Below, one piece after another: positions 1 through 10,287 of a stretch of DNA of 64,000 bases. The position numbers and the translations under genes were made by a program. The notes beneath the pieces are model-generated. The model was not told the origin of the DNA and did no database searches. It was given only the letters and a program-made list of their open reading frames with translations. Each line of letters opens with the position of its first letter. The first letter of the stretch is position 1. Source of the DNA: Rotaria sordida (taxonomy: Eukaryota; Rotifera; Eurotatoria; Philodinida; Philodinidae); the NCBI GenBank assembly GCA_905250125.1, contig CAJNOL010001111.1:16496-80495 (forward strand). The letters run 5' to 3'.

Positions 1-853
1 CTAATTCACGACGTAATTCAGCTAGACGAGATTCAAGAGTTTTTATTTTATGATTTTGTGCTGCTAATGCACGTTGTTCTATTTCAGTTTTTGGTGATGA
101 TGACGATAAATTTTGTTTACGACGATGAATTGGATAACCTCCTGTACGACGAGTTTGTTGTGGTCGAATAGATGGTAAAAATGATTCATTACGTCGAATA
201 TTTCGATTTGTTGATTTTTTATGATTTGTTGTTGTGAATGAACTTTTTAATTCAGAATCACTACCACGACGAGGAACTTCATATATACGTTGTTGAGTTG
301 GTGGTAATGAGCCATGCGTTTTATTTCTTTCTTGTATACTTTCAACAACTGTTTCATCATCGTCAAAACCATTATCATTATCAAAATCTAAAAATAAAAA
401 GATTTTTGGAATTCACAAAAAAAAAAACTAAAAAGTTTGTTGTTTTTTTTTCTTTTTAACCTGATTCATAAGCTTTTGATTGGACCGATTCAGCTCGATT
501 TGACGTTTCCGGCGTAATATTTTTATATCCATTTGTTGTTGATGGTGTTTTTGCATTATTTACTTTTGCTTATCAGAAATAATAAAATTGAATATTCAAA
601 AAACTTTTTTTTTTATTCATTTCAAATTGTAATACTTACGATTTAGGCTTGGTGATGAAAGTCTTCGTTCTTCTGGTGTTGTTGTTGGAGTTGGAGTTGG
701 AGAACGTTCAACAATCGGTTGAGTTTTAACAATTGCTGAGATTGATGTATCATTTTGTTTTGATGCAATTGAAGATTTTCTTTTATTATTATCTGTCTTT
801 GGTACACCAAAAAACTCATCAAAACTATCAACTGATTCTTTACGTTCGGACAT
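1..853 (-). CDS. Coiled-coil protein of unknown function, 5' part (runs off the left edge)
   Basis: Three exons on the minus strand: 640-853 (start codon, phase 1), 461-568 (phase 1) and 1-387 (open to the window edge), joined by GT-AG introns of 72 and 73 nt; the frame stays open across both junctions. About 236 residues are visible. The N-terminus (MSERKESVDSFDEFFG) is acidic and followed by a Ser/Thr/Pro-rich, probably disordered region. Exon 3 begins with an acidic run (DFDNDNGFDDD), continues with basic low-complexity sequence, and ends in a heptad-like stretch (KIKTLESRLAELRREL) that looks like the start of a coiled coil. That last stretch resembles in pattern the start of the lebercilin (LCA5) coiled coil, but I cannot establish homology; other centrosomal or ciliary coiled-coil proteins fit equally well. 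Gene structure is well supported, function is not. Confidence 0.6.
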
Positions 854-1439
854 TATGTTTGTAAAAACGATAAGTTTATTTCTTTTTGTCTGTGTTGTTG
901 TTTTTTTTTTTGTGTCGTCGCTTAGTAGCCAATATGACGAGCGAGAGAAGAAAAAAAAGAATTATCTATCTAAGAAGAAAAAAAAACACACATAAGACAC
1001 TACTAACATTTGCTCATTAGAAAAGTTTATGTCACACATAGAAAAGTAAAACGAGCTATTGCTCCTATCAACAATAATATAATGTTGTAAAGGTAAGCAG
1101 AATGGAATAAAGAAACCAAGGCAACGTTCTCATCAACATACGCATGTGAGTTCATTTCTTCCCGAATAAACCAGTTGGAGCAAAAAAAAACCGCCACCAC
1201 TTCTGTTATCACACATTGGACTGGTGAACGATGGAAGAACAAAAGAAAAATTTTTATTCGAATTTAATATCGATGTCATCATTGAAAAAATGAATTGATT
1301 TCTTGTACTTTTTTTTTTTTCGTTATTAAAACACAAAACATAGAGAAATGATTCATTATGCATGTGTGCAGAATGCAAGAGGCGCTATATCCATTTTATT
1401 TATTTGTTTTTTTCAAAAAAAAAAAAAATAAAATGAAAA
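854..1439. other. Intergenic, no gene seen
   Basis: AT-rich spacer between the start of the coiled-coil gene and the stop of the neuropeptide gene (both minus strand). It holds homopolymer A/T runs and should include the promoter of the coiled-coil gene. The open frames here have no coding character. Confidence 0.5.
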
Positions 1440-1678
1440 TTATCGTTTGCGACCAAAACGTAAGAAGCCGGTATCTCGACGAGAAAAATTATCTAATTTA
1501 TTGCACAGTATATGCGATGATCTTGGATGACAAAGAATCAAATAAGAGTTATCTAAATTTTGTTCTTCTGCTTGTTTTAAATTATATAAATTAACCAATG
1601 TTTGTTCATCATTTGGACTATATTCATATGAACGAAATAATGTTTGTATTGGTTCATTATTTGGAATTATACGATAAG
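1440..1678 (-). CDS. FLRFamide (myosuppressin-like) neuropeptide precursor, last exon
   Basis: Minus-strand exon with an AG acceptor at 1679-1680 (phase 1) and a TAA stop at 1440-1442, about 79 residues. The protein ends with a dibasic site RR, the peptide DTGFLRFG and a terminal RKR before the stop. This is the layout of a secreted peptide precursor: cleavage at RR and RKR, carboxypeptidase trimming, and conversion of the exposed Gly to an amide would give DTGFLRF-amide. Protostome myosuppressins end in FLRF-amide and sit as a single copy at the very C-terminus of the precursor, exactly as here. Two Cys lie in the spacer (LILCHPRSSHILC). The exon(s) carrying the start codon and signal peptide were not found; they should lie between about 1.7 and 4 kb. 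Alternative: a different FMRFamide-like family. Expected role: secreted neuromodulator acting on a peptide GPCR. Confidence 0.6.
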
Positions 1679-4085
1679 CTAGAAAGAAAACAAAAACTAA
1701 ATTATCAATAATTGATTTTCTTATTTGAAAGTTTTAAATCTAATCACTTATTTTATAAATAATAATAATTAAGTTGTTCTACTTGAATTTTTTATTAATA
1801 ATCCTCTCAACATACTAATTAACTATAAATATATTCTCAATGAGTTTTTTTTTTGTTTATTCCGTATCTCAAACTGTATAAATTAAATCTGCCTACCATA
1901 TTGGATTGTTATAAAATTTAATATTACCAAACAAATTAAGATAGTATTTGTAGACATTGTATTATAAAGGATATCCTAGAAAATAAATAATAAATCTAAG
2001 AAACTATATCAAAGAACATATAATGATAAAATCGATGAAATTTAAGAAACAAAAAAAAAAAATTTATAAGTATTATAAATGTTAATGTGATTTGATCGAT
2101 AAAGAAATTGACCGCCTTCTAAACTATTATATAGTTGATTTGATACATCATTGCTATATTCATTTCGATCAATTTATGGTCCTTTAGGCTATGCAAGATG
2201 AGATGTTTATGAAATAAAAGAAAAGTTAAAAACTATGTTACAAAATATATGAGCAATTTATTCACTTGAAAATATCGTAAATGTTAAAGACAATAAACTA
2301 AAATCAGAATCTTAGATTCTTTTACATGATGTGCTGCTTTTTTTTGTAAGAATAAATAACATATTGTGTAGCTTGAAATTCCTTCCAAGTAGAAAATTAG
2401 AATATATTTCCCTTCAAAAAATTGCATCGTAGATAGAAATACAGAGTAGTATATTGAAATTATGTGGAAATACGGATCTATGAACAATAATGAATCCCTC
2501 CTTTCCTCTTTGTTGTTGTTGCAGACGAATACAGAGATTTTTGAAAGATTTGAAATGCTAATTTAAAATGAATAGAAAGCTTCTCTAGTTCTTATCAGTT
2601 CACTTTTCGAGGTACTAAACTTATTCAGATTTTAGGAATTTTTAGTAGAACAAACCAACTAATATTTGCACAAACTTCTAATTAAAACTTATTCAGAAAT
2701 TCTATGATTCGGTAACAAGACAAGAAACAAGAGATTATCATCTTCTAGCATTGAATCTCTTACGAGAGAATCTTCCCTACTTGATAATTACGTTTGAGTT
2801 CGAACTCTAGGCATAAGGTAGATCTCAATGAAGTATTAAAAATTCCAAAAGGATAAGAGCTCCTAAATTTTTTGCTACAGAGTTATAGTCGGTTTGCTGA
2901 AATTTTGCCTATGAATAAGTTTACTTGTGATTCGAATATTCTCTTCATGAGATTTGAATTTCCAAAAATCACTCATATCCCACGAAAGATTAAAAAATTA
3001 TATGTTTTTTAGAAATTCAATGTCTTATGAAGAGAAAATTCGAGTTAGAAGTAGTCGTTATTCGATTCTTTTGTATATACTGTGCTATAGGCTAGAATTT
3101 TAGTACAACGACTATATCTTTGTAGAGAAAGCTTAGGAGTCCTTACCCTTTTTGGAGTTTTCAATATCTTTCGAGTGTCTACCTTAGACATAGAGTCCGA
3201 ACTCAAAAGTGATTATCAAGTTGAAAAGGTGTCCTCGTTAGTAACCAAGTGGATTTATAGAATTCTTTCTATTGATTTGCATTCAAATCGTATTTGGACG
3301 GTTTAGTGCTTTTCGTTAACATAAGGAAAAAAATGTAGCGAAAAAGTAAAATCATCAGTAGGATCGTGATGGAATTTGATTTTACTTTCATGACTACAAG
3401 ATTGTATTAAAATTTTGTGATCTGTTTCTGAAGTTTGTATTTTCCAAGAGAAGAAATCAACGATAAACATTCTGTCTAACACTGAACTCATTTTATGAAA
3501 TCTACATTCGTGACAAAGAAGAGATCTGAATATTGATGTCAAATTTTCCGAATATCTTGTTCATAAATATTTTATCACATATTGAAAATTAAAATATGTA
3601 ATAATTTAAAATTTTGAAAGTTAATAAATACTCAACTATCTTACAAACAACACGATTAAAGTTAGCTTTTACCTCTCAGTTGTTTGATAATTCTCACGAA
3701 TAAACTAGTATTTCTACTTGTTTATTCTATTCTATATAATATATATATATATATATAGTAGATTATCATCTTATTAAGTCAATTGTCTTCTTGAATTAAT
3801 AAATTACTTTTTATATCCAATCACTGATAAGTATCTGATTTATTTTTTCATTAACAATTTGTACAAGTCAACAAAAAAAATATATACTCATAACAAGAAA
3901 AGAAAAAAAGAGCTTTCGTAGTCTAGCGTCTTACCAAGAAAAAAGAACAACGGTATAAACGCGTTGAAACAAAAAGAAAAGAAAGATAGAACAAAGAAGG
4001 CAAAATACGCCTAATATCTGATCATAGAAGAAGAAGAAAAAAAAAAGAAAGAAAAATCTCATGAGAAACAATATTTTGAAAATGA
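1679..4085. other. Intergenic/intronic stretch, unresolved 5' part of the neuropeptide gene
   Basis: No convincing exon was found. It holds a foldback element (2760-3242), a TA microsatellite near 3735-3760, and a pyrimidine-rich minus-strand stretch around 3930-4060 ending in a good GTAAGA donor. That stretch could be an untranslated first exon of the neuropeptide gene but carries no in-frame ATG. Confidence 0.4.
2760..3242. repeat. Foldback (inverted-repeat) element
   Basis: Imperfect inverted repeat. The left arm 2760-2920 matches the reverse complement of 3078-3242 over about 160 nt (for example GAGTTCGAACTCTAGGCATA against GAGTTCGGACTCTATGTCTA), with a ~155 nt loop. There is no transposase frame inside. 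Similar arms occur at 55070-55375 (shared GCCTAT motif), so this may be a non-autonomous family. Confidence 0.7.
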
Positions 4086-7000
4086 TTAAACAACTGTTCC
4101 AATTAATCCATCAATAATATCAATTGAATCTGTAAGTGTATAAAATAATTGTGAACGATTTTCTCGTAAATATTCTAAATATGCTGGATAATCATTACAT
4201 TCATTTAAATGTTCAATATATTGAACATGACGATCAAATGATGAAGATTTTTTAATAACTGGTAAATAATAAGTCATATTAGCAGATGATGATGATGATT
4301 TTGATTTAAAATTTTGATTGGATTTTTTAAAATTATCTAATAAACTTCGTGCCCATAAACGTGAATCTTTTTCAAAAGCAACAGGACGATTATAAAGTGA
4401 TGTACGAGTTAAATAATCACTTGGTGATAATTGCTTTGAACCTAATTGAATAAAAAAAAAAAAAAAGCTGTTAGAACAATCTCTGTAAGATTAAAAATAT
4501 GAAACACGATGGAGCTGTTGAAATTGTAGAAGAGAAAATTAATCAATATATGTTTTGGTTTATAAATTCTGACTTACTGTTAATGCATGTGCCAGTAGTG
4601 AAAGATATTAATCGCATATATATTGCAGTGAAAAGTGAAGGACAATTATCATACTATGCTTCAAAATCATTTGAAAAAAACAGTATGAGAAATACGTTGA
4701 ATTACTTATTGAATCGAATGACAAATATATATTCGTAGGTACTGCAACTTCTCGAAGACTATCATCTATTAACATCAGCTTTCAAGAGTAAAATTGCTCG
4801 CTAATCAATTTCAAAGGGTGAGGTCGATTACTACTTTTTAGTTACAATGATAATTTCAGTACATGGTTAGCACTGTTCGATTTCAGTAATACACACATGT
4901 CACTTAATATACAGTTAATAGTACATTCGACATTGCGTGTGTAGATGTAAGAAATGTCATTGACCCGAACAAAATGTTCTGCTTTTATTTATTAACTAAA
5001 TGAAATTTCCGAGACGTTGACGTAATAAAAATTCCTGATTGTGACTAGTTGCATGGTACAAAACTCATGTGCAAAAAAAAAAAAAAGGAAAAAATTTCAT
5101 TATAATAGATTGTTTTTTTGTAATTAAAAATCAATTATAATCCAAGTTTAATCAAATTGAAAATAAAAAAAAAATTATTCTGAATAGATTTTTCTAAATA
5201 ATCGATTATAATAGATTTTTTTCAAATTATTTGATGAAAATCAATTATAATCATAGACTTTTAATCAATTGTTAGTCGATTAGAAAACGATTTTTATCAC
5301 TAAAATAATCCAAAAAATCACAATATCCTTGATTAATTCCGATAACAATCGATTAAAAATCTACGCCAACAACATTATTTTAATCGATTGTTGACAGTCA
5401 ATGATATAATCTTTAATCAATCTTCTTTGATTGTCAGCAATTGCAAGCAATTTTTTTTTAACAAAATTGAATCAATTATTTTAGAATATAATCGACTAAT
5501 AATACATTTATGGTAGATGGAAAATTACATGATTTTAATCGATATAACCCTTAAAAGCCGGATGACCTTAATATCAAAAATTGAAAAAAATTACCACGCA
5601 AATAGAAGTTTTAGAACCTGAAAAAGAATTATTTATAATCAATACAAAAAAAATTGTTTTTTTTGATAAGGAGATATAAAATATTTCTTGATAGGAACAT
5701 TCGGTCTTAGCGGTTCAAATCTGTCGCTGTTCTGAATAGATGTGAGAAAACTATTTTCAAGTGAATAGCTTTGTTAATTTTTTTGCAGGCATCATAAATT
5801 AATAGAAACCAGTGTTTTCAACAGTCTTTTAATAAAAAAAAAATCAAGATATGTATTTTCATTAAGAAATAGTCATATCTATATGAAAGTCTCTTATTTG
5901 TTACTAAACTATTATTTGATTATGAATAAAAAGACCTTTTTCTAGTTCAATAATTAGTTTACATCATTCATTAAAATATTTTAATCTTGGCTCAACTTTT
6001 TGATTTTAAATTTTACAATTGAGTCATCATGAAAATGAAGTATTGATAACAAATAACATGACCAATTATTTAAGAAACTGATTCTAGACTGGAATACAAC
6101 AGAAACAATAAATGTGTGATGCATTTTGGAATTGCTTTAGGTTCAAAAACACTCTGTAATTTAATTCACCATCATAATCTAGTAGATTAGATCTTAACAC
6201 TTTGCCTGACCACAATTCATGTTGTCTTCAATTCATTATACCGCCCTCATTCCTAGCACTTCCAGTTGATAGACCTAATTCACCACGTACACGACCTTCT
6301 TCAACGTCATCACTGTTAATATCATTTATATATGAATTGATTGAATAACACGAATCGTCATCTGAACAATCGTTTTCCATTACTTTTGACATATTCGAAT
6401 TGTTTTTCAACCATGAAACAGTTGAGGAATCACGGGACTGATTTTCCTTGGCAAAATCTTTGACGCATGTATTTCATTCATTTGAAGATGAGGCTTAGAC
6501 TCCCTTAGCGACCTTGAGCACTCCTTTCTCCTTCGAGATTTTCCAAAAATATACTTGGGAGATAGAAGTGGCTCAGTGCCCCTTCAGCTCAAAATCCTTG
6601 TTTCGGCACTGTGATGAAGTATTAGTGGAACTTCGAATTTCATATATACTGATGAATTTTAAAAGATACAATAACCAACAGAAAAAGCGCCACTTCATTA
6701 AATATTAAAATAAAACACTTATGGGAATTCTATTCCTTTATAAATTAGTATGACTGTTTTTCAAGTTTTCTGTAATCAATCCTAAAATAGGAATAGAGTC
6801 ATTCTTTCCAAATACGTTGATAATCACAAATCAGCAAATTGATTATAAATTATCATGTGAAAGACAAATTAGGTAATTTTAAAACCTTGAGAGATTTTGT
6901 CAACTTCCATTAGAAAAATTTCGTAAATAAAGCTATGATCTTGTCGGGGAGGGGTGAGGGGGGTGAGAGGGTGAATTCTCCCAATCTTTACTCTACTCGA

Positions 7001-8140
7001 TGCAATCACTAGTCAAGTGTCAGTTAGTCCAAAAGCTTGTACATGCAATATTTCAAAAGTTCTGACATTTTTATAGGGTGATCAAAGATTTCGGTCCGTT
7101 ATGATCGAATGTCCCTCTCAAGGGACATTTCCTTCATCACATCATAATACACTGAAACATCGATAAAAACATTGTGAGATTGTATCATTCGATAGTTCAA
7201 CGATCTACCTGGCGGAATCAATAAAAAGATCAAATCTTCCTCTAGTACTTATCAATGAAAAGATGTTTCAAAATGAAAAACTAAAATTTAAAAAAATCAA
7301 AAGTCTTAAGAAGTCATTATTTCGTCTAACAGTTACTTTGAATTGATTTTTTTTTCTTTTTTTATAATCTATAAAGTCGTACTAGTCGAAAAGAAGAAAG
7401 GGTTTTGTATACACACTATTATTGCATGCTTTATTGAGATTTTCGCAATGTCCCTTGGAAGAGACATTCGACTTTTAAGGGATAATAGATTATTTGTCGA
7501 AAAATCGGCTTTAATTGATTATTGCCTAAAAAAATCTATTTTCATCTATTATTTTATTGAATTTAATCAAAACGTAGCGTATTTAATCGATTTTTGTGAT
7601 TATTGCCGGAAGATCAATTTTAATCTGATTTTTTGAACGGTTTCTTTTTTTAACATGAGAAATCTTTTTTTTGCTAGAAAGAATAGAGTTCAGACTGCCT
7701 AGTCTGAAGGAAAAATCTCTGTGAATCAGACCCCATATCATACTAATCTTATAGTAGACATTGATTCCATGATAATGTCTGTCTGTGGGAGGAGGAGAGT
7801 TCAAATTTTTATCCGTACATTTCAACGCTTCTTCTTAGATCGTGTTTCATAAAAAATATTTTTTTATTTTACCATATTTTAAATAATTTTCTTCAGTTTC
7901 CCATCGATATTTTTCATAATTATCTCGATCATTTTGTAAATTATGTGTATGTAAATAATCTACAACATTTGCTGATATTAAATCAATATTTTCTTGTTTA
8001 TCATTAAATTCTGTTGAATCAAGTAAATCAGTTATATCTGACATTTTGTTATTATTTGATATCATAGTTGATGTTGACTGAATTCGATCAACTGATGTAT
8101 AATCATTTGTTAATAAATCAGATTTTGTACGTGAATAATA

Positions 8141-8176
<36 letters not shown>

Positions 8177-8284
8177 TAATGAATCTAATTAAAAAAATTC
8201 TTTTAAGAAAAAAAAATTAAACTTAAGAAAATTTTTACCTATATTAAAAAAAATAAGATCATCATCTAAATCAATTGAACTCAT
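4086..8284 (-). CDS. Unknown Asp-rich protein, last gene of the operon-like run
   Basis: Exons 8239-8284 (start ATG, phase 1), 7873-8184 (phase 1) and 4086-4441 (stop TAA). All junctions are GT-AG and keep frame, giving about 237 residues. Exon 2 opens with an uninterrupted poly-Asp run encoded by a GAT microsatellite, followed by acidic and polar sequence. Exon 3 is more ordered, with WARSLLDNF, a poly-Ser patch, and a helical C-terminus (HVQYIEHLNECNDYPAYLEY). No domain was recognised. The start lies 55 nt after the stop of the galactosyltransferase gene, with a TTTTTCTAG acceptor at 8308-8309 between them, so it is probably a downstream cistron. The oddity is the 3.4 kb second intron, against 50-80 nt for its neighbours. 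The phase match supports linking exon 3, but it could be a separate gene; transcript data would settle this. Confidence 0.55.
4442..7872. repeat. Large intron filled with AT-rich degenerate repeats
   Basis: This interval separates exons 2 and 3 of the Asp-rich gene. From about 5095 to 5545 it holds many degenerate copies of a motif close to AATCGATTATAATC in both orientations, and a related patch lies at 7490-7640. Short inverted pairs around GTCCCTC..AAGGGAC occur near 7110-7130 and 7450-7475. A small minus-strand frame at 6228-6410 looks protein-like but has no splice or start support. No intact transposase was found. Confidence 0.45.
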
Positions 8285-8307
8285 TTGTTTTTTAATTTTT
8301 AAATGAT

Positions 8308-8309
8308 CT
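8308..8309 (-). promoter_or_regulatory. Putative trans-splice acceptor before the Asp-rich gene
   Basis: On the minus strand the galactosyltransferase stop (8339-8341) is followed by a pyrimidine-rich run and TTTTTCTAG, then 23 nt to the next ATG. With no room for a promoter, this AG is a good spliced-leader acceptor. Confidence 0.5.
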
Positions 8310-8338
8310 AGAAAAATAAATAAAACTAGAAGAGATTT

Positions 8339-10134
8339 TTATTGAAGTAAATATTCTAATTTATGTGTTGATAAACGTGTTATATTAACTAAAATATGAG
8401 TAAATAATTTTTCTTTATGTATATTTTCTATTGTATAATCAACTTGATTTAATTGTTTTATACCGTCGTGTAAATATCGAGTCCAACCTTGAAGTAATTG
8501 ATGACTAAATTTATTTAATAAGAAAAAAAAATGATTGAAAAATAATAGAAAATATTTCTTACCGATTTACAGCACGTTCACGTTTTTCATGACGAATCAT
8601 TTTATAACGACCAATATGATTTGGCGGTCGACTTAAACGATAACTTGAATTACGTATTCTAAACAAAATCTAATCATAAGAACGTTGGTTTTTTTTTCTG
8701 AATCTCTCATTTAAATGAACAAATAAATTTTATTTCTTGATTTAGAAAAGTTTTAAGAAACCATAACGAACCTTTGTGCCATATCTAAAATAAATGATCA
8801 TTAAAATAATCAAATTTTTTTTTCCTCTTTTTATTTTTACCATCATCTTCTGCCTATAACAAAAAAAAACCCAAAGAAATAATTATTATATTAAAAATAA
8901 AATTCTACATACTCCCCAACCCCAATATAAATTTGACCATCCATTAACTGAAATAAATTGTTCTTCACTTAATGCTAAAACACCTCCAACCAAATGATTA
9001 TACATTAATCTTTTAAGACAAAAGACAAGCATTCAAAAATTGAATTGGATTATTTAAATAAATCTTAAACTTACTACTTACACATAACGTAATTCATCAA
9101 CAGCAGGTGATAAATGTCTTGGTGCTTTTTGATCACATTCATAAACATTATAATCATTTTCCGGTACCAAATCAACATCATGAAATATAAAACAATTAAA
9201 TGTTGAACGAATGTTTAAAGCTTGTTGAAATGCAACATTCATTATTATACCTTTATTAAATGTAACATTGCCTATCTAAACAATTTTTAATGATTAAGTT
9301 AATATTTATTTATAAATTTCAGAAAGAAATTTTAACTATTTCATATTAATGATATAAAAGATATATTTTAAGAATATTTGCGTGATTTTTGTAAATAAAC
9401 TAAGAGATAAATATAGGTTATCATTTTGATTATTGTACTATACAGATAAAAACATTTAGATTTTTCAATCATAACTATCCGAAATTTGTATTGATTTGAA
9501 ACATTAGTTTTTCTTTTTTTTTTTTTGTGTTTACAAAAGTATATCTAAATTTTATCCTTATCATTAGAAAAGAACTTTATAGACCATAACCTGTTCTACA
9601 ACGAAGATTTGATAAGAACGTTTTTGTCTTTGAAGAAATGGATGAAGATATTTTAATAATAATTTAAGATGATACTCTCTATTGCGAAATGGAATAATAA
9701 TAGCAAGTTCTTGTCGAGATTTACAATCATTGGGTGAATAGATTCCACCTAAAAAATATTTTGTTTTTGTTTTTGCTAAAAATCAAATAATAAAATCTAA
9801 TATATTCTCATACCTATCTGTACATTCGGATTATCTGACCATTCAACTTTTTCTAACATAATAATTTCTTCTTTACTTCCTATTACATAGATATTTTAAA
9901 GAAAAGAAAAAAGTACAATTGAATTCCATTAACATTCAATTTACCTTGAAGAGTAGAAGGATATAATGGACAAAATTCATTTAAATGATCATTATCTATC
10001 AATATATATTGATTACCAGTATACTCATAGTATGTATTACAAATATGAATAATAATAATAACAATAATAATAATAATGATCTCTCGTAAATATTCATTTC
10101 GAGTGAAACGATTAAATTTACTTCGACTTAACAT
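8339..10134 (-). CDS. Beta-1,4-galactosyltransferase (B4GALT1-6 type)
   Basis: Nine exons on the minus strand: 9945-10134, 9814-9879, 9591-9748, 9082-9275, 8913-9009, 8841-8853, 8772-8784, 8563-8658 and 8339-8504; 330 residues, all junctions in phase. It is a type II Golgi glycosyltransferase transferring galactose from UDP-Gal to GlcNAc or related acceptors in the lumen. A short cytoplasmic tail and an Ile-rich signal anchor (residues ~18-32) precede a compact stem. GT7 family signatures follow in order: DCKSRQELAIIIPFRNRE, the metal-binding FHDVDLVPEND, PRHLSPAVDELRY, and NGWSNLYWGWGAEDDD near the catalytic site. The EDDD motif is encoded across two consecutive 13-nt microexons (8841-8853, 8772-8784). 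The gene lies 154 nt after the amino-acid transporter stop and 55 nt before the next cistron. Exact acceptor specificity cannot be read from sequence. Confidence 0.92.
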
Positions 10135-10138
10135 TAAT

Positions 10139-10140
10139 CT
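10139..10140 (-). promoter_or_regulatory. Putative trans-splice acceptor before the galactosyltransferase
   Basis: The 154 nt between the transporter stop and this gene is a long T-rich tract ending in AAAG; the AG lies only 4 nt upstream of the ATG. This is consistent with spliced-leader addition to a downstream cistron. Confidence 0.45.
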
Positions 10141-10287
10141 TTAAAAAAAAATAAATAAAAAAGATATATTAAAATAATAATAAAAAAAAACAAATCGTAT
10201 CACATTCAAAACAAAAAAAAACAATTATAATTACAAATACAAAAAAAATAAATAAAATTTCATTGCAATTAAAAAATTCTAATTAAT

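Noticed and set aside
2795-2812. tRNA T-arm-like sequence GAGTTCGAACTC
   Set aside because: It is a palindrome within a foldback arm; no acceptor or anticodon stems around it.
6228-6410. Minus-strand 60-codon acidic frame (NSDDVEEGRVRGE)
   Set aside because: Protein-like composition but no acceptor, donor or partner exon; inside a repeat-filled intron, so kept only as a remark.
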